Assembly (NCBI GenBank): GCA_013365325.1
Contig: JABVXV010000056.1
Coordinates: 186,001-250,000, forward strand
From: Dipetalonema caudispina
Lineage: Eukaryota > Nematoda > Chromadorea > Rhabditida > Onchocercidae
DNA: 64,000 nt
Direction: 5' to 3'
Positions 1 through 13,158 of the stretch are shown in pieces. Each line of letters starts with the position of its first letter. Position 1 is the stretch's first letter. Below the pieces are notes generated by a model. The model searched no databases. It was not told where the DNA came from and saw only the letters and a list, made by a program, of their open reading frames with translations. The position numbers and the translations under genes were made by a program.

Positions 1-1741
1 ATCCCTTCTTTCTTCTTCATCACTTCATCAATTACATCCTTACCACTTTCATGATTGCAAATAAATTTATTTAACAATGAATGAATAAATCGATGCTAAA
101 ATACTACGCGATATCTCATTGATTTAAGATTTGAGTTTTTTCCGAAAATTGAAATTAATTTAAAATTAATAAATCTCTACAGAACTTCGGAAATTTTGAT
201 TTAGTTTCTTTATCAATTGACAATATTATTAATTAATGAATAGTATTACATAAGTTGAAATGCTAAATATTCGATATACTAATATAATTCCAAAAAGATT
301 CTGCACCTTCCTCTGATACAATGCATAGTAAATAGTCCATAAGTATAGTTCAAAACTTTCGATAGAAAGAAAGAGTAAGCAAAGTACTGCGAAGTGTGAG
401 ATTTAAAATTAATTAAAATAGTATCCTTAATTGCCAAAAAAATCTTCCCACTCATCACTATATGACTATTAAACCAATTGCTGATTTTTATTGACATATC
501 AATTAAGCTTAAAATTTCTGATTCAATGAATTTTTAACAAGCTTCAATTTCCCTTTCTCTTGTTAAGAAAACCCTCAATCATTAGATGAATTGAAGTAAA
601 AATATAGTAATATCATAATATCATCCCTTCACTGATACCAGCTTGATGAATAGGTGCTGATAATAAACACAGGCAATAAATTTAGGAATTCATTAGTAAT
701 GATTTTAAATTTGTAAAATAACTATGTATAGTGAAAGATGGGGCAGCTAATCGACAACTTTTTTTACAAAATTCCACCTCTCCCATTTTTGTTGGCATTA
801 TTTGCAGAATCTTTGAAAATAGCTAAACGAAATTATAAGCTAGCTTTCATGAAAACGATTGAAATTTATGTGTTCAAAAAAACTTTGCTTTAATTTTATA
901 TTTTTGAAAAGGCATGCATAAATAGACATGAGAAATGATCAGAAAATAAAAAATCGAATCACAAATTTATGTGAATGTCGATTGTTGTCGATATTTTTGT
1001 TTGGTTCCCGATTCAATCATCGATAAACACTCAGATGAAGATGATAACCTAATTGTGGTTGGCTGATGAATATTGAAAATGTGTATTAATTGTATCTAAT
1101 TCTGATTAGTTTAACTCTAACTGAATAAGAAATCTTTTCGTCGGATAGAAATGCGCAATAGCATTTATTCATTGGAAATATAATGGCAACTAATAAAAGT
1201 GAAAAAGACTTAAAATCGGTTCGTAAATAAAAGCGAAATGAATAAATGAAGAAAAGTAAATTTTTGAAGCAAAAAAAAAGGAAGAAAAAATATTTTTAAG
1301 AGGAAAAAGAAGTCTTGATTAATACTTACATGATCGGTGATGATCTTAATGATGAAAGGTCAAATAGAGCAATGCAACATACTGATATACATAAATTCAG
1401 TTTAGAGAAATATATTGGTAAATATTAATCAAGATTAATCTAACTTATATCAAGATAAGATCTTTTCGATAGATATTATTCATGTGAAACAGACAAGATA
1501 TGTATGCGACATACGACAATAACATGAAGATATGAGAAAAGGAATCTGACTTGAGAGCGTGACCAATTTAATGACCATTAATTATTAAACCTCTTTATAT
1601 CATGGCCAAAACTTATTCGATGAATTAATAGATCTATCAGAGATGCGAAAAAGATTGAAAGTGTTGTGAGAAAGTGAAAGTACGATCGCTAGAAATGGAA
1701 CAACGATAGTGCAACAACAACAACAGCACATACACACATAC

Positions 1742-1772
<31 letters not shown>

Positions 1773-4244
1773 GAGACATTTAGTGCAGAGTAATTAAACG
1801 ATAATTAACCGTATAGAAACGAGAAATCATTAAAGGTCGGACATAAAAGAGAGAAAAGTAGCGATGAGGATGAAGTGACACATAGAAATATGAATGGCAA
1901 ACCAATATGAAAGATATTTTCTAATATTTATCTCAACTTTTTCATTTCATTAAAAAGTTCCTTTCAGGTTTATAAATATATCTGCATAAATCATTCATCA
2001 ATCAATACTAATGTTTAAAAATGTAATAGAACCATTCAAAGAGTATAGGTCAGATTATCGGGTCATAATATCACATGAAATTTGATCCTATCCCACAGAT
2101 CATAAAGGCAATATAATAATCTAAGAGTAAAGATAGTATAGCTATTATTGGATTGATAAATTAATAGTACTTACGGATGAAGTGGATTTTTTTGATACTG
2201 GAGGTGGTTTCCGGGAATCTTTCCATTGTGATTCCATTAAATTGAGATCAATGAAAGTATTCTTTGGCAAAATCGGTGGTGGTAATGAATTGGTAAATTG
2301 AGATTTTTCTGTTTTTGAAGCACTTTTTGATTCTTCAGTAGCATTAATATCAATGAGATTAAAATGAGCAGCAATTTCCGTCTTCAGAGGTATCATTGGC
2401 TTTTTTTGCCTCTGTTTTGCCAACTTTGCTTCCAATTCGTCTCTTTCCTGTTGAAAGATTGAAGTAAATTGTAGAAATGTGTTAAAAATGGTAAATCTTT
2501 AAATGTTTAGTGTCTCTTTTGAACCTCAAATTTACTTATCTTTAATGTCTGGAAAATTAGTTCGAGAAAAGTTAAGGACAAGTATGGATGAATTAAAATG
2601 AAGTTGATTATTGATTATGCTTTTAGTTTTGACTTGCTAACTTAATCTATCAGCTTCAATTGGCCTCAAAATAAGATCTATGGCCTGTTGAAGCACTACT
2701 CCTTAGATTGTAACATGAAACGATAATTAATATCTGTAATGGATGTTAATGAAAGTTTCAAATTTTTAGAGTTTAAATTAAATTGACCGTTAAGTTTGTG
2801 AATGATTCTCTCATTTACATCCCAAATGAATCAAAATCGTCCATTAATTGAACTAATGAGCCAATTCGAAATTTAACATTGCAAGAAAAGAAAATAATTG
2901 CAGCAAAGACATAAATTAAAATTTAAACGTTTCTATTCCTTCAAAATTAATCTGTTTTCTTTTTTTTTTTCCAAAAATAATTAATTACATATTTGTTCCA
3001 ATGAACATCTGCCGGTGTCATTTCCTATTTTAAATTGGCTATAAAATTTTATCGATTTGATCTCATTTAATTGAAGTGCTTCTATCATTTGGAGAACAAA
3101 TTTAAATCAATACACTTAGATTCTTATTTAATTTAACATAAAATTTATGCAAATCTATACGTACTTTTTAACAAACAAAAGTAACAAGCAACTTTTAGAG
3201 TTAAAAGAATATAATTTGAACAAGTGTGAAGCAGGAAATAAAAGAGCCTTTTTTTAGAATTACCGCCAAAATTTTTGTACAGGAAATTTATAAACCAGTC
3301 GTTTAATTAGAGAAAATCACTTCCCACATGTTGTCAATGACCTTTTCATGCTACAGCGAAGTATCCCTCACTCTTAAAATAAAGGGAAGGTGTAGATTTC
3401 CTTGACAAATATTTAAAAAAAGAAAAATTTATTTAGTTCCGAAAGTTTAATTCCCTAATGCTCATTGATTAAAATGGGAATGTATGCTACCAAAATTCAA
3501 TTTTGCAATCAGATAAGGCTTAAAAATTAATAAAGATAAATTTACGCATTATTTTATTATTGATTAAAGGTTAATCCAAAAAAGAAATACCTTTTGAAGA
3601 ACTGAGTCATCAGATATAAATTTTTTTGATTGTTCATGATAACTATTTTTGTGATGAATGATGGGAACAATCGGTGCAGTGCATTTTAGTGATAATGAGG
3701 ACAAATTGCTCTTTTCGTTGCTGATATCAGAATGATTAACCGTTTGCACTGCAACTAATTAATCTTTACATGGAAATATTAATGGTTATAGAATGATAAG
3801 AGTTGTATTAATTATATGAAATTCCCTGAAATTTATTGCTTTTAAGATGAAAATGTAAAATATACCTTGAGGAAGAATATTCATTTTGTTTATTGATGTT
3901 AAAGTTTTCATTAATGGCTCAGGTGCATAATCCATCGAAGATAGCACACTATTTGGCGCTTTCCGTGAAGTAATTTCAAGATTCTGAAGTGTTTCTCCAA
4001 TAAGTTTATCCATATCGGTCCATTCGTTATCCGATATTGCTCGAAATGGCGATGTTTGTTGTTTTTCTTGAGGCGGTGGTGGTGGTGGTGGTGGTGGTGG
4101 TGGTGGTGGTGATGATGATGGTGGGATAATAGTTTGATGTTGTACTTGTAATCCGTCAGCAGAGAATGGTGTACGATCATCCGTATCAAAATTTAATTTA
4201 TTAAATCTTTTTGCCAATTTAATAGCCAACTCCCTATCAACCAT
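1..4244 (-). CDS. Unrecognised proline-rich protein, 5' part (open at left edge)
   Basis: Four exons join in phase: 3866-4244 (first ATG at 4244), 3591-3748, 2175-2447, and 1-95, which runs off the window. Donors are GTATAT, GTATTT and GTAAGT; acceptors are TTGCAG, AACAG and TTTTAG. About 300 residues are visible. They begin MVDRELAIKLAKRF, then carry a 13-proline run encoded by (GGT)n on the + strand, then an amphipathic stretch MDKLIGETLQNLEI that loosely resembles a paxillin-type LD motif. A charged helix ERDELEAKLAKQRQKK follows, then short PPP motifs, and the last exon is helical (HRFIHSLLNKFICNHE). No catalytic domain is visible in this half. The polyproline, LD-like and PPP motifs suggest a cytoskeletal adaptor, but that is inference and I do not recognise the family. 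Intron 3 is about 2.1 kb, much longer than the others. Confidence 0.6.
96..2174 (-). other. Long intron, no exon seen
   Basis: This is the 2.08-kb intron between the third and fourth visible exons of the left-edge gene. It is AT-rich and carries a CA-rich microsatellite near 1711-1773. I see no open frame with good splice borders on either strand. Confidence 0.5.
1711..1773. repeat. CAA/CA microsatellite
   Basis: A short run of CAA units passes into CATA/CACA units and ends in an almost pure CA dinucleotide tract. It lies inside the long intron of the left-edge gene. Confidence 0.9.
4073..4121. repeat. Coding trinucleotide repeat (GGT)n(GAT)n
   Basis: A GGT tract followed by four GAT units on the + strand encodes the 13-proline run and the following serines on the minus strand. 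Such tracts vary in length between alleles, so polyproline length may be polymorphic. Confidence 0.9.
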
Positions 4245-5381
4245 AATTACAACAACACTTTGTTCGACTTCGCTCCCAACTTTTCTTCTGCTACTAATGA
4301 TGACTAATGAAGTTTGTTGAATTTCCGAGCTCAAACTTTTCGAGTCAGCAGCTCTCGTTCGTACTCTTTGTAACAACTTCACCACTGATATCCAATATCA
4401 TTCAACTTACACATCAACAATTGGTGGAGAGGCAAACATCCAAAGTGATTAACACAGACAGCAGCATTCCACTCTCTTCGATTGCTTTCAGGATGATCAG
4501 AAAAAAAGCTAACTTATCCCATCTATTTCTAAAAATCCTTGAATTTTTTAATTTTACACTTTCCTTCCCTTGTAATTCCTTTTAGTTTCAGAAAAAAAAA
4601 GGAATTTTCTTCAAATGAAATGACAAATGTTTTTTTTCTTTTTTTTTTTTAATCTCATTTCTTTTTCCTGTGTAAATTACTAACCTGAAATAAAAATAAC
4701 ATTGATGGATGAGGTTTTCAGAATGATTTTTTTAAATTTTCTTAAATATACCTGGTGATATTTACTGACAAATGTAACAAATATAAGTTACTGTATGATG
4801 ATATGATGGAATAATTAACTCTAATTGTAACTCTCAAATTTTTGCTTATAAATTGTTACCGTTTTCCTTAAGGTAGCTTCGAATATTTCTTTTTTTTTTT
4901 TTTTTCTTCTTGAGAAATATCAAAATGAGTTACATTCATTTTACATTCATTTAACAATTATAGCCTAGCTGGTTTATAATTACACCTTATTAATAAAACT
5001 TTCATAATGAAAAACTCACAACAATGATGAAATCTGGTGAATTAAAATTAGAAGGATTTTAAAAAATCATAAATTTGGATATTCTTTTGTTTTTAATTTA
5101 TGAAAAAAATTACAGAAATAAATATTAAAAAAAAATGCATAAATAGGTTACCAATTTTTTTTGAAAAACGGAAAGAAATGAATGGATTGTTGAGCGAAGA
5201 ATAATTTTAAACTAATTAAATCTTCCTAAGATTTCACAATGTAAACAACAAAGAAGAAGTATGAATCATTCTTTTTTGTTGAAGAAAAAAAAAAGAAATC
5301 TACGAATAAATTAGATGTTAAAAGTAGAGGCAGAGAAATGAATACCAAATTATTGAATAGATTAAAAGTAAAATAAGAAGA

Positions 5382-5446
5382 TTTCTCTCTCCCTCTCTCC
5401 CTCACTCTTCCTCTTTCTCTCTCTCTACATATATATATATATATAT
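5382..5446. repeat. CT-rich then TA microsatellite
   Basis: A CT/CCT pyrimidine tract of about 45 nt is followed directly by about 18 nt of alternating TA. It is non-coding. Confidence 0.9.
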
Positions 5447-6483
5447 CCCTCTTAAAAAAATAAATCATTAATTTAGAACTTATCATTTCACTGAAAAAAC
5501 GTTCTACTCTTATCACACAGAATTTTTTATAATCTTTCAACTCGATTCAACTATTAATTAACAATTAGCACAAATCCAACATTAATTAATTAATATAGTT
5601 ACTCATTATGTATACTATACTAACGGTAATAATGATGAATTTATTCTGTTCTTATTAATTCTTTGATACTAAAATAATTTCATGGTTTAATTCAACCCTT
5701 CACTCTTCACCTTTCCTTATTCTCTTGCACTTTCTAGTGAAAATTCCTTTTGAATCAAATAAATTTAAAGTTAAAAAAAAAATTTAATTAGATATTCAAT
5801 TTTGCTTCTAAGCAAATGAAATAAAATTTGGATAGGAAAATCTTAAAGGAATTGATATTATCTCAAACAAATTTAACATTAATACTATAAAAATAAATTG
5901 GATGCGATAACTAACAAACAAGTTTAAACAGTAATATATATGAGTTAATTAAACTTTGAATTAGAAGTGAATAATTAAAATAGAAGTAAACTTCTTCTGT
6001 ACTATAAGCATTATTTCTAATTAATGAATATTTGCGCAACAGTTAGAATGAAGCATCCATTTTAGACTGTCAACTTTTACCGCTCCCATCTTTAAAAACA
6101 CTTTTTTAACCAAAAAAAAAAAAAAAAATTTTATATGTAAGTGAAATAATGTTGAACGCGCACTGTTTAAAAAGACGATTTCAACAACAATAATTCATTG
6201 CGTCACAACTGAAGATACAATTAGATGTTTTTTACAATTTTCAAATAGGCCAAGACACGCTCAGCTACTAAACTTTGAAGGGATAAACATGCCACTATAC
6301 TTCCTTATACTTGAATTTGGCCAATTGCTCTAAAATTGTCATATAAAAAAATAACCTCATAACAAGAAGATATCTCGGTCGATGTAATCATGGCCAAATT
6401 TTGAAGACATCGATGAGTTCAAAAAAGTGCAGTATCTTGTAATGACACTTGTTAAATTTTGATCCAGAGAACACTAACTTTAC

Positions 6484-6517
6484 GTGTGCGACGTATAACT
6501 TTTCGTATACGTCACAC
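6484..6517. repeat. Imperfect inverted repeat (hairpin)
   Basis: GTGTGcGACGTATA pairs with TATACGTCACAC across an 8-nt loop, with one unpaired C. It is notable because it carries several CpG steps in AT-rich surroundings. No function is assigned. Confidence 0.5.
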
Positions 6518-8237
6518 AAAGTAAGGTAATTAGAAGCTAAGCAGTAATTAATTTATTCTCTTTAGTTAGAATGCACAAATGAATGATATGAAATGATCAT
6601 GTGTTTACAAGTTTTACCTCTAGAAGGATATCAAAGGCATGAAACGTCAATTATCGTAATTAAGGCGTAAATTAGAAAACGAAATGAATGTTGACTTATC
6701 TCAAGTATAACGACAAATTAATATTTATTAAATTCTAATTTTAAGAGAACTGGTCCAGAAGAGTGAAAACCACCACTTCATCATTATGTAAAAATATCGG
6801 AACTTCAGATTTCAGTTCAATTTAAAGTTTAATATCATAAGCAACATGATCAGAAGCCTTTTCCCTTTTAATTCTTCTCCCCGATGCATGAATCACGTGA
6901 TACATTTGGATACCCTGCAATACCCAATACACAACTCTACGCCAACACATATTCTATTTCATACGTTGCAAAACTTATCACCTACTGCTTTTTTAAACTG
7001 AAAATTTCTCAAGATTATGATATTTTACCGTTCTAATGCTAAAAATGACGTTTGGCATATAAACAACCACTTCCATCCACGACGTCTTTAATTATCTTCC
7101 GCTAAACGTTATTAATTATTAATCCTGATAAAGACACCTTAACTATTATACACGATATGTTAGTTTCCTCTTCTACGCAACATCGACAAATTCTAATGCA
7201 TCTTGCTCAGCACAAATACTAATGCATCTTGCAAGCTTTTTATGCGCAATGAAACCATCCACAAAAAACGAGATTTTAAATAAAAATTTTGATCATTCTG
7301 TAAGTTGCAGAAATGCTAACCAAGAAGAAGATGACACATGAATATCGTACAGCAACATTAACGGTAATAACAATAACACGACTTTGACTCTAAGAAGGTT
7401 CAATATCTTTGTGAGCGTCCCCGTTTAACGGAAAGTGATGGAAGGTGCAAGAAATTCTTCAACCAGTTAATAGTTAGAAATAATCCAAGCAAATGAGAAT
7501 CCGCGACGCATGGAAAGTTAATTACAATTACACTTTGAAGTTGTCACCAAGAGCTAAGGATGGATTGAATATGAAGTTGAGGCAATACAAAAGTATATCA
7601 ATAAACGCATTCTTGATAGGACTGAATTAATCTGCAACTAAAATGAAAAAGTATCCACCATAAATTCGAACTACAGCAAGTGATTATCATTCTACACGCT
7701 CCATTCGACATAACAGTTAAAATTATCAATTTAAAGAGGATTAAAAACATCAAATCAAATTGAATTTCAAATCCACTATGGCATTCTAATAAACCGGTGC
7801 TGCAAAATTAATAATGAAAATAAACCGCTTCTCTTCATGAATTGAAAACGGAAGAGTTTAGAGAAACCATAGACAATCAAAAAATATTGCACAAACATGA
7901 AAATAGATATCCGTGACAGTAGCATCTCCTACAAACCGACATTACTCAGAAAATACAATGTTTCCATTTTGAAATGAAGAAAAAATCATTTGAAAATCCA
8001 AATCTATGCCCATCTTCAACAATAATAAAATAACAATGAATATCTATGAAAGATCCATCTAAAAATGTTGCTCATACATCTAGATGATCCAAAAATGACC
8101 GAGATGAATTTTCTTGAGAATTATCTATATTAAGCTTGTTAATTGTTATATTACTACTATAACGACTTGTCACCGGACACTGCTACAACGAATTTAAACA
8201 TAAAAATAAACCTAAGCTCAGAGATTCCACGAAGTAA

Positions 8238-8243
8238 TTTATT
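8238..8243 (-). terminator. Poly(A) signal AATAAA for RANBP3-like gene
   Basis: AATAAA read on the minus strand lies about 230 nt downstream of the RANBP3 stop codon. Placement is plausible, but the cleavage site is not proven. Confidence 0.4.
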
Positions 8244-8473
8244 TCAATTCTAATGTTTGAAATCAAGTTTGATATTTGCTATAATTACGCTTATGTTATG
8301 TGGCTAAAGATACACAAGAAATCCTCCCATTCTTATTGCTGGTTTTGCGATTTTTTACTTATATAAAAAGGAAAAGACTGCCATTAAGTGATAACATAAC
8401 TTAACCCAACAAAACCCATGATAACTTCATTTCAAAGTAGTAAAAATCCAAAGCAGGATACGATATAAATAAC

Positions 8474-11001
8474 TTAATTTTCAGCCAACACTTTTTTCGA
8501 TACAGTAGATTCGATATTATCCTCCTCTGGAACTGTATCCGACAACTTCCTTTTACGTGTTGCTTCTTTCTTCTTATTTTCCACAATGCGAGAAAGAGTT
8601 CCATAAAGCTGTGCAGCAACAAATTCAGATGCCTTAAAAAGACTTCGAGTAAAGAAGATGAAAATAATCATTTCACAATCAAGTAGACAAATCTTTTGAA
8701 AGCTACAGCCAGAGACAAATGACAAAATGAATTGGACTGTCTCTGCGAATCTGCAAGCTTTCTAAATATAAGTGATTTCAGGATTTCAGAAAGAATATAA
8801 CAGTGTTCTAAGCATAACTACTACAAGCAAAACTAAAACTTCACAAGAAACGAAAGTTCACTGAGCCCGATTCTTAGGTTCTAACTAAAGACCTCTTTCA
8901 TTTTAGAAGGCTGATAATGGTCCATTGCTGTACAGGAATCTATAGTATACAGAAAAAAGTTGCAAGAAATTCATACTGTGGCAAGAAAAAGTACTGGGAC
9001 TTCTGAATCTGGCGCTGTGGCTGAGAACTTCACCCGCTTCATTGACAATTTTTCAACAATCATATCCGGAAATATCTGTGAATTTAGCACTACCCTTTGA
9101 TTGCCCATTACCCGACCGACTAAAAATATCTTGAATTGATTAAATGAAATTCAAAACAAAAAGAAGCCAATAAGAAACTTCAGTGAAACTGTAAAATGTT
9201 CATTTTACAGTTCTGAAATAAAAAGAGCTTCGTCACTACTTGAAAATTGCAATGAAAATTCAAAAAGTTTTACTTTCTTGTACCTCAGCTAACAGCCTTC
9301 CGTACAATAAATATCTCTTTGTCTTATACTTGAACTAATTCTATCCTTTCTGTAATTTCCATGAGCTCAATCTTTGAAAAACACATCGAATGTAATTTAC
9401 TAAAGAGAAGTGTAACCTTAATTTATGAACTACAAAGATTTGACAGAAACATTCCGAAAAAAAAATCTCTGCGAAAAATAAAAGAAAAACAAGTGCAAGT
9501 AATAAGAATCATTACCGATTCGATATGTGTAAGGAGGCTCATCACCCCGTTCGTTAATACGCAAACAAGACATGCCACGTTCTGCCCATGATTTTGTTGA
9601 ACTATCAAATGAATGTAACTTACACATTGCCTAAATTAAATATACTTTTTTACTTCTTGGCATATCTCTAACAATTTTGCAATCTCGTCAAAGAAAAAAA
9701 GTTTGTTACAAAGATTAACTGATCAATCAATTTTTCCACGAAAACTTACGCGGTAAATGTTTGTTTCTCCCTCCTCACCAGTAAGAACATCTAGTTTTGG
9801 TGGGACTGACTCATCTTTCTCAGACGGCATAATCGAATTATCTTCGTTAATAACTGAACTCGATGAAGCAGAGATTGTTTCTAATTCCTGCAATAAATAG
9901 AATAAGTGGTATATCTTTTAATTTTGTCTAAAAAAAATTTCAGCTTTGTCATGAGATCAACTTAAAAAAACCTATTCCAAATTCGTTTTTAAAAGCTAGG
10001 GAAAATTAAAATTAAAAGTGCTAAACTCAAATGAGTTGTTAAAAAGTGTCACTCCGGAAAACGGTCACAGTTGGAAACAATATGAAGCACATATTTTCTC
10101 TAAACGAATCTCCCGCAAGAGCTAAAACTTTAGAATTTGACAGGAAAGAAAGCGCAAGAAGAGTAAATATCAAAGCAAACTAGTGGAAAAACTGAATGAT
10201 TCAAATATTGATGCATTAACGTACTTCTTAAAATTCCCTAATCAAAATGGAATAAAGGATTGCTAATTAAAGTTTCGAACTGATTAAAACTCACTGCGAT
10301 TGACTCTTTTGCTTTATGGTTACTGATAAAGGATGATGAAGCTCCTTTCTGCTTGATTTCTTCAAATACTTCCGTAACACTTTTCGGAGCATCACCTTTG
10401 GATTCATTTTTTGCTTCAGTAAGCTCACTTGTGGAATTACTAGCGTCGATTTGTTCTCCCATCTTATCCTGCCGAAATTCATAGCATAATTGTAGAAAAA
10501 TTTTAATGATTCATGTCTCCTTTGAATGTCATCATGATTTTAAGTCGTAATTTTATACTTAGTTGTCTACCAGACAAATATTATTGATCTTTGTATGTTA
10601 AAAGTCGCTACATAAATTCGGGAGTTTAGTGAGTGTTTTACTAGTCAATTTGAAAGTTTTGAAAATGTATTGTGCCATAATTTTATTAACGAATTATTTA
10701 TTCATCCTGAATTGTAGCAAAGATGAGCATGAGAAAATGAAAGAGAAGAAAACGAGAAACATACTCCATTGCTGATGATTACTTTTTCTGATAATTTCGA
10801 ACCAAATATAAAACCACCAACAGTACTCTTTGTTGTTTCCACATTTGCACTCTTTTCCGATTTATCTGTAGCAAGCGTCTTGCCAAGATCTAATTTTATA
10901 TTTTTCTCATCTGCCTTGAAACCACTCTTACTTGCTGACCATAATTGATCTGCTGCAGAGGAAAGCTTTGACGATTTAAATGTGAACCGTTTAGTTGTCA
11001 T
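8474..11001 (-). CDS. RANBP3: Ran-binding protein 3 (RanBP3) orthologue
   Basis: Six exons join in phase: 10765-11001, 10295-10468, 9750-9887, 9516-9630, 8977-9119 and 8474-8632 (321 aa). RanBP3 is a nuclear Ran-GTP-binding cofactor of CRM1/exportin-1 in nuclear export. Residues 169-178 (LDVLTGEEGE) open the Ran-binding domain. It continues with the hallmark CKLHSFDSSTKSWAERG and VVLNSQIFPDM segments and ends in the last exon around ASEFVAAQLYGTL. The N-terminal 165 residues are low-complexity and include one FxFG-type motif, GGFIFGS, as known for RanBP3. A basic tail KKKEATRKRKL could be a nuclear localisation signal. The protein is shorter than vertebrate RanBP3 because the disordered N-terminus is reduced. 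The start is the first ATG of exon 1. The family call is confident; RanBP3 rather than RanBP1 follows from the FxFG motif and the C-terminal placement of the domain. Confidence 0.88.
9187..9212. repeat. Perfect 12-bp inverted repeat in intron
   Basis: AACTGTAAAATG and CATTTTACAGTT are exact complements separated by TT, within the RANBP3 intron between exons 4 and 5. It would form a tight hairpin in the pre-mRNA. Confidence 0.7.
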
Positions 11002-13158
11002 TGTTGATACCTTAATCGATAAGACTTTTAAATTAATATTACCAGTTATTAGAACACTAATAGGATTTATCACTTAACACTCAAACATTTTCAACACATC
11101 GATCATCTTAGCATACATATAATAATGTTAATAAAACTATAAAGTAAAATCGAAAATGCCTGCAATTATCGATTGATTATGTAAATCATCTGCACTATCT
11201 AAGGATCATATGATTAGAGCAATAATTACATAAGGAAACTATTCACCAAAGAAATATCTGATAAATGAATAATCCACCAAAAAAAAAAACAACCAAATCT
11301 AACAAACTCAGAATACACAACAAAAAAAAAAATCACCGATCGTTGGCATTTGCAAAATGAATGAGAACCTATTTTGCATTTCACTGGAATTTTATTAATT
11401 ATCTCTGACAATCTCACTTTTATCAACTCTAGCTAACAATGCTCTCAATATCTGGCATAATTCGTTAATTATGTTTTCTTCATTATTTTCTCAATCTTTA
11501 ACATCTCTCGTTATTTTACAGCTTTTGTCACTCTCTAATGTCTCTCTTATTCACTATCTCTCATTTCTCGCATATTTTCTGTGTATTTCATTCCCTGAAC
11601 TCTCCAATATTCCACCGTTATCAATTTCTGCCATTTTCTCCAATCACAATATTTTCAATATCACTTTGCTGTAACTGTTGAATTGTGTTCTCTCTGGTTC
11701 TTTCACAAATTCTTTAATGCTAATTAATTTTTAAATCTTTGTTTCCTTGGGTACCGATATAAAGGTTAAGCTGAAGTTCACATTCTTCTTTAATATCTTC
11801 ACCAGTAATTAATCTTGCCGGATCAGTTATTTTTCTTGATTTCGATTCATTTATATTTCGAAAAGTTTGAGTTAAATTCCCAAGTACACCTGTCAGAATA
11901 CATAATCAAATACCTTTCATTTAACATTGTTTAGTTTTCCTTCTTTTGGATGTGCTATCAATGTTTGAAATAATTATTATGATTCTACAGATACCTATAA
12001 TTAAAGTAAAGCTTTACCCTTTATTTTAGGTAAATGAACAAATTCTTTCTTATCAGCAATATTTTTAAAGTGCTAGTTCTTTTTTTTTTTTTTTTTTTTT
12101 TTTGAATTCTCTATTGACATTTCCACCTGCCTTATGGAATAGACCGAAAGTTAATGATAGGGAAATGGAATAGATGAATTTTTGTTTACTTTTTTTTTTC
12201 GTATGCCTCAACAATATTTTGGTGGTAGTGTTATTTTTGATCAATGGAGGATACCAAAAATGTGCACTACGTATTTCTTCCTTTCATTGCATCCTATTTT
12301 CGATATAATACATCACTTTTAATTAGTCAAAACTATTAAAAATCTTTGGAAAATTGAAAATTTCTAAATTCAATCAATTTTTTATTTGTTGTATTCCATT
12401 ATTATAGGGTTTAGCCTACCTATTTCATGTCTTTTATCTTAGTAATTTTTACTTTTCAAATTTTAACTTGACTACCCATAACATTCCTTTTTGAGTATTA
12501 ATAAGCATTACCTTCTCAAAAAATTGATCTATCTCATCTATTATTGCAGATCCACTAAGCATGGTATGACACATTGATGTTAATTAAACAATGCTTAGAA
12601 ATGTTCATATTGGTATTAGATATTTCCACATATCTATTCATTCTGTTTGCTTTTCAGTTTTATTTTTAGTCACATTTCATTTTCTTATAAATTTCAAAGA
12701 CATCGTCAACTTCTCTCAAAATGTCATATTCTCGGCTAACCCATATATTTCTAAGTTATTTATAACTATTCATTACACTTTGTTATATACTTTTTGTTTA
12801 CTCCACCATTTATGTTTTACTTATTCATCTTTCTTTAATTTACTATCATCTGTATTCTCGTTTCAAATGTTATTTTAAATCTGTGGAAATTTAAAACTTT
12901 TTATTAAATTTGCATTCTAAAAGAAGAGTATATATGGAAATATTACTGTTTTTTATGGCTGTATAGTTATGGCATACGAAAGAAACCATAGCAGTTACTT
13001 CTACTAGCCTAAACTTTTCATCAATTTGTCACCACTTACCTTCACTTATTTTCATTTTGATCTAATCATTTTGACAATATTCCATTCATGATGAGACATC
13101 TGACTAAATATTGCAAAATTTAGCAAATGTTTTATGCGTACGTTGGCATCAACAAACA
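11002..13158. promoter_or_regulatory. Divergent intergenic/promoter region
   Basis: This 2.16-kb gap separates the minus-strand RANBP3 start from the plus-strand F-box gene start, so both promoters should lie here. It contains a 24-nt T run near 12080-12103 and CT-rich stretches around 11460-11700. No coding exon is supported. Confidence 0.4.

Larger units (their letters stand above)
4245..8473. other. Intergenic, no gene seen
   Basis: This 4.2-kb stretch lies between the start of the left-edge gene and the 3' end of the RANBP3-like gene. It holds a pyrimidine/TA microsatellite at 5382-5446, several T runs, an imperfect inverted repeat at 6484-6517 and the probable RANBP3 poly(A) signal. The open frames inside it are short, low-complexity and lack splice context. 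Confidence 0.6.

Noticed and set aside
279..497. Minus-strand frame near the left edge
   Set aside because: No splice-compatible borders, and it lies inside the long intron; the true exon in this area is 1-95.
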